From Timema cristinae (Eukaryota > Arthropoda > Insecta > Phasmatodea > Timematidae): a DNA stretch of 64,000 nt. Shown here piece by piece: positions 11,815 through 21,689 of the stretch. The stretch is taken from positions 66,311,109-66,375,108 of the forward strand of contig JBCFYV010000935.1 in the NCBI GenBank assembly GCA_039000515.1, given 5' to 3'. Each line of letters starts with the position of its first letter. The stretch's first letter is position 1. Position numbers and translations under genes: made by a program. The notes beneath the pieces were generated by a model that was not told the origin of the DNA, did no database searches, and saw only the letters and a list, made by a program, of their open reading frames with translations.

Positions 11815-12060
11815 CTGGAGAGCGACGTCGCTAAAAAAAGAGGGAGGCGTGGTCTGGTATAGTTGCCTATCGTCAAGGGGCAGAACGGACGCTCCCCGCC
11901 AAAAGCTCGTTGCCGACGAGAGTTTGCAGTTTCTGCCGGCGTTTCACGCGTCATCGTCCGATAACTTTCCGCACCTCGGTCATTATCGGATATTGTCTCA
12001 GATCGAGCATGAGAATATTTACAAACATTTCCCCTTCGATCACGAAACAATGACAATAAC
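11815..12060. promoter_or_regulatory. CpG-rich promoter-like patch
   Basis: About 240 bp rich in CpG within AT-rich DNA. It includes the CRE-like core GACGTCGC at about 11823, a GC-box-like GGGAGGCGTGG, and repeated TCGT/CGAT motifs. No transcription start can be fixed. It lies about 1 kb from the candidate first exon at 13.0 kb and could be an alternative promoter or an exon. Confidence 0.25.
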
Positions 12061-13002
12061 GTGGGTTTTTTGTTGTTTTGTTTTAAATCACTGGACACCA
12101 TAACTAATATAATTAAGAGTTTTTTTTGTATTCAAGCTAAAATTTATAATACATATTATTTTTAACTAGTACTAATTTTTTAAATTTTTTTTTTTTAAAT
12201 TCAATCAACACCTTCATGAAACCGATCTTTAATTTTAGATTTTGTCGATATGTTTTCATGTGGCCAGCCAATAGAGATGACAATGTTCAGTCACTCATAA
12301 GAACTTTCAATATATTTTTTTATATTTTTAATGAACAACCTAAAACACTTCTAGTCCTTACTCTACCCTCTCTTCACTCGCTACTGAAGAAAATTGTGTT
12401 TGAGCGGAAAAAAAAGTGACTTAATTTTTTTTACAACCCTCCCTCGCACATCACTATACAAGATGATTATCATAAGTTGGCAAAAGAGGGAGGAATGAAG
12501 TAAAAGAAAGAAAGAAATAGATAGTGACTTCCTTTTTTCTTTTTTTTTCACCTCCACCTACCCCTTGAGTGCTAAGCGCCAGCCACTCATTAATTAAAAA
12601 CTGAGATCACGTGACGCTACGTCATCAACCACCCTCCTTACTTCACCTAGCTCCTTCTTTTTCTTTTCTTCATCTTTTCCCTTAATTCTTATTCTTTTAC
12701 CAAAAAACTTCCCTATCTTTCTTTTTTTTCACACCACCCCCTCTTTCTTAACAGAACTTCCTATCCCTCCCACACCCCCCATCCGCCTTAAAAATTAAAA
12801 TGAGACGCGCACGCCGCCAACGATAAAAAAAAACTATAAAATACTAAGGGGGGGAGGGAAATTAAAAATGTATCAACATTTGCCCTTTAAAAGAAGTGTT
12901 TGTTTTAATTGAAGTAAAGAAAGAAGGGATAAGGAAGTGGAGTATCTGGTGAACTAACAAACACTGAGATAAACAAACATCCTTTTTTTCAAGGATTGTA
13001 AT
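12061..13002. other. Pyrimidine- and A-rich unique stretch
   Basis: Dominated by C/T-rich tracts (12.64-12.78 kb) and poly-A/T runs. On the minus-strand gene model it would be the start of intron 1. No exon was recognised. Confidence 0.3.
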
Positions 13003-13008
13003 CCTTAC

Positions 13009-13045
13009 CTTGCGCTATCCGTACAGCGGGCATCTTAATCCTCAT
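13009..13045 (-). CDS. Candidate first coding exon
   Basis: On the minus strand an ATG at 13045-13043, with AAG before it, opens a frame MRIKMPAVRIAQ. The frame runs straight into a strong donor, CAAG|GTAAGG, with the G of GT at 13008. The exon contributes 12 codons plus one base (phase 1). Upstream on the same strand is a CpG-rich island of about 750 bp, as expected for a 5' end. A weak TATA-like AAATATATTC lies at about 13117-13126. I do not recognise the protein, and no second exon was identified, so the gene would continue to the left. An upstream ORF or a chance match remains possible. Confidence 0.4.
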
Positions 13046-13830
13046 CTTGAAAGCGTCGTCGATCGTCGACGTCTCTGGCGTCGAGTTGTCACAAGTTAAA
13101 ACGAACCACACACGAGAGGAATATATTTAAGAGAAAAAAAAATCAACAAGGAAACAAAAAGGGAGAGAGAGAGAAACACTTATTTAGGATTCACAACGTA
13201 TCGTCCGCTAACAGGCCGGGGTTCGATTCACTGTGAGCAGGCCGGTGTTTTTGGAGCCCCTGAGGCAGGGGCGCCGCGGCGTCTTGTGTCATGGCCCAGG
13301 GCCGGACTTGGCGAGAGTCGACTTCACTTGGGAAACAAGAAGTGTCTTCTTGTTTGTTTTTTTAGTTTTTTATTTTAAAAAAAGAGGGGGGGTGGTGGTC
13401 CCTGCCGCTCGGCCGCTATGCTAGCTGTCGACTGAGCCAGTCTAAGAGGACACGAGTGAAGCGGCGATCTGTTCTCACAGGGAAAGGGGGGAAGGGGAGG
13501 GAAAGTGTTCGGCACGGCTCGGTCATACACACGGACCCCTCGCGGCTAACTTCGGCTCTCTTCGGGTCCGCTCGGAGCGGCGGCCACCACAAGTAGCCAG
13601 AGCTCGGCCTGCTCCCCCCTCATCCCCCCTTCAACCCCCTCTCTCTACCTGTGTGACGGGGTTGGCGAGAGGGGAGGGGAAATGTTGGTAGCGTACTCGG
13701 CCGTTGGGCGGCGCGCACTGTGACGACGCGCGGCGTCGGGACGCTTTCGCAAGTAGTTATCGGTTCCGACGCCAAGCGTCCGCTTGGCGCTGTCGTCACA
13801 CACACACACACACACACACCGGTGTGTGTA
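13046..13830 (-). promoter_or_regulatory. CpG-rich island, probable promoter and 5' UTR
   Basis: The most CpG-dense part of the window, with GCGGCGGCCACC, GACGACGCGCGGCG and the inverted pair GCCAAGCG/CGCTTGGC. It ends in a (CA)n tract at about 13798-13820. The orientation is inferred from the candidate exon at 13009-13045. It lacks the SINEs that fill the surroundings. A bidirectional promoter is possible. Confidence 0.5.
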
Positions 13831-14078
13831 AGGAGGGGTAAAGGCTCTTCCCCTACCTGTGGGAGAATATAATAAGGGAAAAAGATCGTTCGTTGACTTT
13901 GTTTTAATGATTTAACTGCGTTATACGTAAATAGATGTTCGGAGCGTGAAATAAACTTTTCAGTTTTAGGTGAAATACATTTAAAATATCGATAAAAAAA
14001 ATAGATTAAGGCCAATTTTGTAACCGTTCATAAAACTTGTCCGTAATGTTAGCAGATAATCTACAGCAGGCAGTCTAT

Positions 14079-14325
14079 ATTGGTGGACAAACGGTATAAG
14101 GCATCACTCTCGCAGTGGACTGTAATTCCCATAGATGAGAAGATCAGGGTTCGAAGTCCTTGTGGGTTGTACTCCGTGTGTTTTTTCCTACATAATTTTC
14201 CACTCTCTCTTTCCACTCAAATTCAAGTAAACTTTTTATAAATTAATCTTTACATATCCCTTACACGTTATCGTAATTATCGGTATATATACTCAATGGA
14301 CAGTAGGACGCGGTGCTAAAGAATA
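14079..14325 (+). mobile_element. SINE-B copy
   Basis: Head GGTATAAGGCATCACTCTCG, box GGGTTCGAAGTCC, body TTTTCCACTCTC, and a decayed tail ending GTAGGACGCGGTGCTAA. Confidence 0.75.
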
Positions 14326-15206
14326 TACAGCAGGCCGGTAAAACGTGTGACCCGTGGACCACGTCCGGCCCAAACCATGATTTTATGTGGTCCATGAATT
14401 ATGAACACAATTTAACTGTATCAAATTTTGAAAACCTTTCTCAGATGGTCAAATTTTGTTATAGAATCATTGATAGAAACGTCAACCATTTCTTGCTGAA
14501 AATAAAATAATAAATAATAAATATAAAGGTGATTTATATTATGATTTTTGTTTTTATAACAAAACGTTACTAAGTTGAGGCTATTTTTCATTACAATTGT
14601 GGCAGTTTTAAAGTTTGTATTTGACTCTTAAGGGAGCCGACTCGGTTAAAGAAATATTGCCACGCAGACAATCAATTTTAATTAAATACGATACGTTATT
14701 TCAAAATATAACTGAAACTAAAATAAAGTTGAAAGATTCCAACAGCCCTTTTTTTCCTTAACAACCCTATGATTTAAGTTTTAATAGATATAAAAATCGG
14801 ACGTTAGCTGACTTTAAACGAATTTTTTAAACATATTTGTGGATCTGTGAGATTACGCCTGATTAAAAGGGGCTTTATTTTCACCCTTCCTCTAACAAAT
14901 ACTATAATGTTTTGATCGGCTCACAACAGAAAAGGTTAGTATATTTGAAAACTAGCAGCGAGTTTTCTTCTTTACTTTGAGATAAGAAGTGTATATGTTT
15001 TATTTCCTATCTTTCTTATTGACAATACAAAGGGGATTTTTAAGTGAAGGGAGAAAGGGAGTATAAGCTAATATATAATAGATAAGAAGTTGCGGTAAAA
15101 CGGCATAGACCTTTATATTTTAATCTGCGGGACCTGGCAGAAATATTGAAACTTGTTTGTTGGCTGAGGTGATCTTCTTAAGATCAAACTAGATGGTTAT
15201 CCTTTA
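14326..15206. other. AT-rich stretch with a hAT-like fragment at its start
   Basis: At about 14326-14400 the sequence GACCCGTGGACCACGTCCGG resembles internal parts of hAT-type nonautonomous ends, but no second terminus was found. The rest is AT-rich with no recognised feature. Confidence 0.3.
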
Positions 15207-15432
15207 TTTCCAACACCTTATCTCAGTTGGTAATGTGTCTCCCTAGTGAGATAAGGGTCCCGGGTTCGATCCTGGCATGGTTGAAAAATGTATCATTTGT
15301 GAAGTGTGTGTTTACCCTTTCACAGTGATGAATTAATGGCTGGAGGCTGTTTCTGTTCTGGATTTAAGTTAGTTTATAAGTTGTGTACTGATATAATAAT
15401 TCGGTTCAGAACTGCACGTTTAATATTCCAAA
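15207..15432 (+). mobile_element. SINE-C copy, full length
   Basis: The tRNA-like head has A-box TATCTCAGTTGGTAATG and B-box GGGTTCGATCC. The body is unique to this family (TTTACCCTTTCACAG, GGCTGGAGGCTG). The end is tail T2 (CGGTTCAGAACTGCACGTTT) then AAATAAAT. A second head is at 36440. Confidence 0.75.
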
Positions 15433-15545
15433 TAAATGAGATAATAAAATGACACTCCTAATCTGAAGCCATGATCGTCGGAAGCATCTGTAAAGGGAAC
15501 ATTTTTTATTGGCATTTTCAGGAGAATATATTCTAACATCGGTGC

Positions 15546-15967
15546 TAAGAGAATATATAAACATTTAATATGGATGATAAGAGAATATATAGGCATTTAA
15601 TATGGAAGATGTCGGTGACTTGGCGGTCTAGGGGTAAGGTGTCGGACTTCTGTGCTGGGGGTCCGGGGTTCAATCCTCGGTCCCGGCACAGATTTACCTG
15701 ATTACCAAACCCTTCCTTCAACTCTGACAAGACGTGTATTAATCACAACTTGTGAATGTGTGGAATGCCAGGCCTCTACCGTGGTTCGGATCCCACGTTA
15801 AACTGTAGGTCCTCCATTTCATCTCACAATCACCCTACCATTACACATTAGCGTAAGTGCGTATAACCCGAACGGGTAGTAAGACGCGGTGCTAATAATA
15901 ATAATATGGAAGATAAGAGAATATATAGCCATTTAATATGGAAGATAAGAGAATATATATGGAAGAA
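15546..15967 (+). repeat. 32-bp minisatellite split by SINE-A
   Basis: Units of about 32 bp (ATAAGAGAATATATAG, CATTTAATATGGAAG) lie on both sides of the SINE-A at 15611-15902. About two units are on each side. They give an exact target duplication, AATATGGAAGAT, at 15599-15610 and 15903-15914. Confidence 0.8.
15611..15902 (+). mobile_element. SINE-A, full length, long subfamily
   Basis: Complete head (GGTCTAGGGGTAAGGTGTCG; GGGTTCAATCC), long-form body (GACGTGTATTAATCACAACT), GGATCCCACG diagnostic, tail T1 and (TAA)n. Confidence 0.95.
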
Positions 15968-16309
15968 ACTTTTATAAAATACATTTATAGTTTTTTTCCT
16001 TTCAACAAGATTAACTTTCAAACAAAAACATATTTTCATATTACTCTCTAATGGAGTATTTATTGACAAATTTTAATGAGATCTTATTTTATCTTGACCA
16101 TTTTGCGATTCATCTGTCAGTCCAGACGTTTTTATCCACGATAAATGTCAAAATGTGTGGACAAATTTTAACGAAATTTGGCGGAGGGATTTCTTCGGAC
16201 CTACGTCGAACAACGCATATACTACATAGTTTTTCGATCTGGACGTTTGTTTCAATATGGATGATGCTCCCAAGGTTTTTATTTCCGGAGCTCGTATCAA
16301 GGGGTTATA

Positions 16310-16450
16310 ATTTAAGGAGGTTACCTACATGTGACGTCACAGCAAGTCGAGATATGATTTCCCGTGTTAATGTATTTTTTACGTTTCATTCGGTGGGTTT
16401 TAATGTAGTTTTACATTGTCAAAACATTATTGTTTTGATCTCGAAGTAGT
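16310..16450 (+). repeat. Dispersed repeat family H
   Basis: The core GTGACGTCACAGCAAGTCGA followed by GATTTCCCGTGTTAATGTAT recurs at 42.47-42.56 kb (minus) and 58.46-58.6 kb (plus). The nature of the element is unknown. A long open frame upstream (16051-16449) has no protein-like features. Confidence 0.55.
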
Positions 16451-16495
16451 TGTTTTTCTAACGCATTAAACAGAATATTCCACAGCTTAAGCTAT

Positions 16496-16792
16496 TTGTC
16501 TTAGGGGTGATCTAGGAGTAAGGTGTCAAACTTCTGTGCTGGGGGTCTGGGGATCAATCCTTGGTCCCGCCACAGATTTATCTGATTGCCAAACCCTTCC
16601 TTCACCTCTGACAAGACGTGTATTAATCACAACTTGTGAATGTGGGGAATGCCAGGCCTCCACTGTGGTTCGGATCCCACGTTAAACTGTAGGTTCTCCA
16701 TTTCATCTCACAATCACCCTACCATTACACATTAGCGTAAGTGCGTATAAACCGAACGGGTAGTAAGACGTGGTGCTAATAATAATAATAAT
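16496..16792 (+). mobile_element. SINE-A copy
   Basis: Full-length long form with several head changes (GGTGATCTAGGAGTAAGG, GGGGATCAATCC), T1 tail and (TAA)n. No convincing target duplication, so it is older than most A copies. Confidence 0.9.
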
Positions 16793-17000
16793 CCTAGTCC
16801 AGAAAATGTCCTGTAAATATCCCCTTCCATTTCGTAGATTGAGTCTTAGGGCCAGTTTCATAGTCAGACTTAGTACGCCTCAAGTGCGGCGTACTAAATT
16901 TGACTATGAAACTGGCCCTAAGTGTGATAGTGCTTAGAAAGTTTAGGTGTTTTAAGCTAAGATGCAACCCGCTTTGATAAAATAACTTTGAAATCTCCAA
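16793..17000 (+). repeat. Dispersed repeat family K, split by a hairpin element
   Basis: AGAAAATGTCCT, TAAGTGTGATAG and the GCTAAGATGCAACCCG region align with 58.70-58.97 kb (AGAAAATGTCCT, TAAGTGTGATAG, GTTAAGATGCAGCTCG). The 16845-16922 hairpin is absent from the other copy. Confidence 0.5.
16845..16922. mobile_element. 78-bp near-perfect palindrome, mini-MITE
   Basis: Two arms of about 34 bp (outer half TTAGGGCCAGTTTCATAGTC and its complement) face each other across an 8-bp loop (TCAAGTGC). Flanking TA dinucleotides and the paralogous empty site TCTAAGTGTG near 58920 fit a TA-target insertion. Confidence 0.75.
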
Positions 17001-17700
17001 GTAGGCAACGTCGTTAAAATTCTAAGTCATCGCTTGAGTATCTAAGGCGCGTTATTTAAATTGTTGACATATATTGGGAGAATGGCTTCCTAAACCGCAT
17101 GAGCAATGGTTGCTTTCTATGAATACAGTTTATTATTGAATGTAATATTCTTTACATTAGTTATTTTAGATGTTGTTTTTAAATATCTGAGAATTATGTC
17201 ATCCCACTGTCTAGTAAATACTCACTTAAAGTACCCCAGGGTTAAAAAAAAATCCTAATTTAAAATAATTTTCCTTAATTTTAACAATAGTTTTTAAAAT
17301 TAATTAATTATTTAAACTAAAAAAAAAAAGTTTGTTAGTTATATTACATATCCCTTAGGCATGAGATTAAACAGAAGACATTAAATAAATTATTAATTTA
17401 TATTTGAATGAAAATACATAAATATTGTGATTCCTGGACTTGTTTTAAAATTTGGCAGTAATGTTGGTACAGAGAGATGAAATTCCAGATGGTCAAGAAA
17501 AACATGATCTTATTCAACTCTGTCAACAATTCTCATGGTTTTATTTAATTAGATTTTAAATATATCTTATCATCTCTGCTAACATTGAACTCACTTTGTT
17601 AGACGTGTTAATTGGAATAAAGACTAATAGTACCTCTTTAAATGGTCAAAACACTGTTTAACTTATTTATCTTTAAAATTTAGAATTTTAAGTAAGCGTG
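17001..17700. other. AT-rich stretch
   Basis: No feature recognised beyond A/T runs. Confidence 0.35.
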
Positions 17701-17725
17701 TAAACCGATGTAATACTATTTTAGT

Positions 17726-18043
17726 GGTGGGTACAACAAGACAAGGTTTGCACCTATGTGGTGCTGGCGAGGGTACAAGGTCGTATGTAGCAGGCACCAC
17801 GGTGGTCACCAGTTGACAGTCCAACTGCTGCTTGTTGAAGAGCCCGTATACGAGACCCACCACTTCCTTGTTGGCCGCTCGAAGAACGACACAATGACCA
17901 CGTCTGTCCGGCTGTGCCAAAGCCCCCCCCCCCCCCCCCTTCAGCCGTACTCAACATCTTCCCCCAGAGATCAGGTCCACACGAGCCCGACTAAACAATG
18001 TACTACTCATTTCATACACGTGTCCGTCTTTCAAACCACTTAG
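17726..18043. CDS. Exon-like GC-rich segment, strand ambiguous
   Basis: About 165 bp (17756-17922) is strongly codon-like on both strands. The minus-strand frame includes NKEVVGLVYGLFNKQQ and reaches a possible donor AG|GTGCAA at 17755. The plus-strand frame includes LTVQLLLVEEPVYETHHF and stays open through a run of C (about 17 bases) to a TAG at about 18041-18043. The C-run ending in CTTCAG could also serve as a plus-strand acceptor for the part after 17945. I recognise no family. The poly-C length is likely uncertain in the assembly, which affects frame. Confidence 0.3.
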
Positions 18044-18140
18044 CACCCTTAGTTTGAATAACAAATGGATGTGTTTATCTTACAAAGATTTATTTCGAAT
18101 CAGCAGCCGTCCGGTATTCCAGAAGATATCCCCTGTGTTT

Positions 18141-18242
18141 CAGACTAGTGTCTTAGTGCTCCAGACTAGTGTCTCAGTGCTCCAGACTAGTGTCTCAGTG
18201 CTCCATACTAGTGTCTCAGTGCTCCAGTCTAGTGTCTCAGTA
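18141..18242 (+). repeat. 21-bp minisatellite, about 5 copies
   Basis: Repeats of CAGACTAGTGTCTCAGTGCTC with few changes. Confidence 0.9.
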
Positions 18243-18279
18243 CTGACAGCGACGCGTGATATTACCGAAAGAAGGGAGT

Positions 18280-18409
18280 CAGGAGTTGAACCAAGGGTCA
18301 CCACGATCCATCCTCCTGCCTTCCTGAGGTAACAGCGGGCAGGAGTTGAACCAAGGGTCACCACGATCCATCCTCCTACCTTCCTGAGGTAACAGCGAGC
18401 AGGAGTTGA
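18280..18409 (+). repeat. 60-bp direct repeat, 2.2 copies
   Basis: CAGGAGTTGAACCAAGGGTC recurs at 18280 and 18340, and as a partial copy at 18400, with an almost unchanged unit between. Confidence 0.9.
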
Positions 18410-18536
18410 TCGGCCGCTACTGGGGTTGCCCCAGTTACCGTCCAGTGGCGATGAGACGTGAACTCTAAGACAATTAGCGAGATCCCCCCCCCCCCCCCCA
18501 TACCGTCTTCTTCCTTTTTCCCTCCTGAGTCACGCA

Positions 18537-18641
18537 GGGGTCAATTCCCAGCACCATGGGAGAGTGGGTACCCCGGGCACGGCCTCACTGACTACCTCAC
18601 AATGCTGGGAACATCTCCATGACCTCTCGCTTGGACCGTGG
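18537..18641 (+). CDS. Possible internal exon
   Basis: A pyrimidine tract and CAG acceptor (CCTCCTGAGTCACGCAG) precede about 105 bp with one frame open throughout. That frame includes VNSQHHGRVGTPGTASLT. It ends in a fair donor GTGGAG|GTAGCT. The sequence is unique and GC-rich. No family is recognised. A worn tRNA-like box (GGTCAATTCCC) inside it leaves room for a decayed SINE instead. Confidence 0.2.
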
Positions 18642-18755
18642 AGGTAGCTGCCCCCCCCCCCTCCCCCTCTCATTACTGGTTCACCTGCTCTATACAACCT
18701 GAGAGAAGGACAAGCTTTTCACCTGCACCGCGGAAATTCCCTTCTTCCTTTCCAT

Positions 18756-18862
18756 GAATGAAACTGTCTCGGTTAGCTCTTGTATCGGATCAGTCTGTCC
18801 GTCTGCTCGAGATGGAACCGGTCTCGGTCGACTCTGGCTCTCGAAACTATGCTATGTTTTAA
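18756..18862 (+). other. Short open frame in GC-rich DNA
   Basis: An ATG near 18757 opens about 35 codons (MKLSRLALVSDQSVRLLEME... to TAA). Overlapping frames are also open and the sequence has an internal near-repeat (GGTCTCGGT). It could be an exon or chance. Confidence 0.15.
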
Positions 18863-19060
18863 GACATAGTTAGAGTGACTACACGACTTACGGCTCCAAT
18901 AAGCGACAACACGTTGGGGAAGTGTTTAAAAATTAATCATTAATAATATTTCCCAAGGAAGCCCCCTTACTCCCTCAAAAACTGGATACGGTTCAGATTA
19001 GTTTTACAAAAATGCGGCTTCCATTAAAATAATATATTTGTACATTTAACACCTTGGTAC

Positions 19061-19292
19061 CCATTTCGGTGGCCGCATAGTCTAAGGTGTTACTCTCATA
19101 GTATACTAGACTATTGATGATGGGGAGATCGAGGTTTGAATCTCGGTCGGGTGTACTGAGGGTGTTTATTTTTAATTTATTTACTCTCCCTCCACGAAAA
19201 TGTGAGTACATTTCCTATAAAAATAACTAACATAGTTCCTTAAACCCTAAGCGTATAACCCGGACCAGTATCAAGACGCGGTGATAAAAACC
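19061..19292 (+). mobile_element. SINE-B copy
   Basis: Head TCGGTGGCCGCATAGTCTAA, box GGTTTGAATCTCGG, body CTCTCCCTCCACGAAAATG, tail CCCGGACCAGTATCAAGACG. Confidence 0.85.
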
Positions 19293-19296
19293 TCAG

Positions 19297-19465
19297 TGGA
19301 GAGATTAGTTATTAAGGAAGTGCAGACGTATTAGCGTGGAGATGGCCTACATTTCATGAAATCCCGCAATGCACTCAACTAAGATTCAAACCTCGACCTC
19401 CCTATCAGCTTATGTTCAATCTATTGCAAGACTGACGCCTTGAGCTATGTGACCACCAATATGGG
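19297..19465 (-). mobile_element. SINE-B copy, minus strand, degenerate
   Basis: Contains AGATTCAAACCTCGACCTCC and the head remnant GTGACCACCAATATGGG. It lies head-to-tail with the plus copy just before it. Confidence 0.65.
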
Positions 19466-19799
19466 TGTAAGTTATATAACATGAGTAGTAGTAATACAAT
19501 TATATTTTTATTCTAATTATAAACGCAGGTGTACCAGTCAACATAATATGATTATGCAAAGACGCTTTTGACTCTTTTAAAAAGTGAAAAAAAAAACTTT
19601 TTGAATTAAGAGGGGGTTGGTTAGACCATTCATTTTGTTACTGTATATAAAAGAGAAAGCTCCCACAACTTACCTCCCACCCCACACCTCCTCCCTAAGG
19701 GTCAAACCCTCAATGAGAGTGGGTTATAATATATCCACCCCCTTTCCCCGTTCTCCTGACCACATCACCTCAACTCTTCTTCCTGGACTGTGTCTTAAC

Positions 19800-19990
19800 A
19801 TGTGATGAACGCGCGGCGCGTCGCACTCTCTTTTATTCTTCTTGTTATGTTGGAGCACGCGCGCATGCGCGAGCACGGCCCGTACTAGCCCCGACACAAT
19901 GGCCGCCCAGTGAACAGCTGTTTGTGTCACACTTCGCGAGGTGCTCGGGTATGTGATCACGCATCACGGTCCTTACAGGTACACACACAA
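19800..19990. promoter_or_regulatory. Compact CpG promoter candidate with NRF-1-type site
   Basis: GCGCATGCGC at 19861-19870 is a perfect NRF-1-like palindrome, embedded in about 160 bp of CpG-rich sequence (GCGCGGCGCGTCGC, GAGCACGGCCCG). The transcription direction cannot be set. Confidence 0.35.
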
Positions 19991-19999
19991 GTGGATGTC

Positions 20000-21080
20000 T
20001 CGTTAACATATGTGCCGCGTTGAGTAAATTACATAATAGCTCGTATGTTACAAATGAACTTCATTAAATTTTGAATCGAGTTATGTTCATAACCTCTTTC
20101 ATACGTGAAATATGTTTTCCATCATCGAATCCAAAACCGTTAGTCGCTTATGTATTTTTACAGATTTACACATATCAATAGTATTTACCCATACATTCAT
20201 TTCCTGTGTAGATTATACCATTATTTTAGAAAAAAAATTAAGATAATTAATTAATTCTCAACTTCAAAACAGTTTGGTGATCATGACAACTAAAGGAATT
20301 CTCTAATAACTTTAAATGAAATTATTATTAAATAATTCTAGTATAAGTTGCAAGGATTGCATAAATGATCACAAAGAAAAAAGTATAGGGCAAACGCAAA
20401 CATTTTCTTATTTAACTTGCAAGAAAATTTTCATAAATATATTTCAGTAAACTACCCTTAAGTAAGCTTTCATCAGAAAAAAAGTCATCTTATCAATCAG
20501 AGCAAATACTCTTTATATATAAATTTTATACAAAATTGTTCAAACAGTTTTTATAAAACTCCAAATTTTCTAAAATAAAAATAATTGTGCCCACCCTAAA
20601 ATTATTTGTATAAAAACATATAAATTTTATTTATTATTAAAAACAATTCCAATATATCATTTTAACCTAAATATTAAAAGCCATTTTCGATCAAATCAAA
20701 TTTTCGGAAAAAATTCATAAATAAACTATCTTTAAATTTATTTAATTTAGAAAATCACTTTTCTGTAAACTATCCTTAATTAAAGGACCAAAGCTCAATT
20801 CAAATAATTGTGCTTAGATAGAACCATATGGCATTTAAATATCAAATTTGAATAAAATACTTTAAATCATTTTTGGTTTAGACCCAGCAGCATATAAAAA
20901 CATGGGGACAGACATAATTGTAAAATCCACATTTTTTTGTGTGTGTTTGGGAGAACATAAAACGTAAAAAGTCATCATAATCTTTGAAGCAAAAAATTTT
21001 CATTACCATGTTACAATACTTTCTCTGTATTTATGATGAACTAAAAAGTTTGTTTTTACAATTCAGTCTGTAGTTACTGT
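20000..21080. repeat. Long AT-rich block with ancient internal repeats
   Basis: Phrases such as AAAACAATTCCAA..., TTTTAACCTAAATATTAAAA and CTATCCTTAATTAAA recur in diverged form within the block and in 52.74-53.33 kb. It appears to be an old, repeatedly duplicated element with no surviving coding frame. Confidence 0.35.
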
Positions 21081-21300
21081 AAGCTAAAACCAAAATGATT
21101 TGATGGATTCTGTTCAAACTTTATATTTTACCTCGAGGCCAAATTGTTATTTTGATTCTAGTCCTAAAATTAAATGTAATTTACTAATGAGTGATTTTGG
21201 AAAGTTTGAATTAAAAAAATTGCAATCAGATTTTTTTTTATTTATATATGAAAAGTTGTCTACATGAATAGCAATTTATTTTTCTGAGTAAAAAAAAGGA
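21081..21300 (+). repeat. Dispersed repeat family L
   Basis: GATGGATTCTGTTCAAACTT, CCTCGAGGCCAAATTG and TTTTGATTCTAGTCCTAAAA align with 49.88-50.12 kb. The following GATAAATGATTTT is also shared. Its class is unknown. Confidence 0.55.
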
Positions 21301-21455
21301 TAGCTTACCGATAAATGATTTTTTTTAAATTTTGTTCCTAATTACAAAATACTCCTATATAAGAAAGAACTTACGATTAAATCGTACCATTTATTTGAAC
21401 TTTTCCTAAGAAAATTTAATATTTCTTAGAATATTTTGTTACTAGTTTTTTAAAT

Positions 21456-21687
21456 ACCGCGTCCTACTACCCGTTCAGTTCATACGCACATGACTAATGA
21501 CACTAGCATGTTAGAGATGAGGAAGGTTTAAATTCATAAAGTGTACCCACATTTGTGGGGAGACAACTTGGGGGAATCAATTAAGAAAAAACCACCCTCA
21601 GTTCATCTGACCGGGATTCGAAACCCAATGTCCACGTAATAAATAGTCCCAGTCTATTTGACAGAGTGACGCCTTCAAGAGCGTTCA
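21456..21687 (-). mobile_element. SINE-B copy, minus strand
   Basis: Plus-strand order is GCGTCCTACTACCCGTTCAG (tail), CCCACATTTGTGGGGAG (body), CCGGGATTCGAAACCC and head remnant. Confidence 0.8.
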
Positions 21688-21689
21688 TC

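Noticed and set aside
11673..12101. Minus-strand frame of 142 codons
   Set aside because: Half of it lies in AT-rich sequence with biased composition; the CpG-rich half may be a promoter. No splice signals support it.
15618..15690. Functional tRNA genes at SINE heads
   Set aside because: A- and B-boxes are present, but acceptor stems do not pair, there is no terminator just after the head, and every head is joined to a SINE body.
16051..16449. Plus-strand frame of 132 codons
   Set aside because: It overlaps the dispersed family H repeat and has no protein-like motif; other copies are not open.
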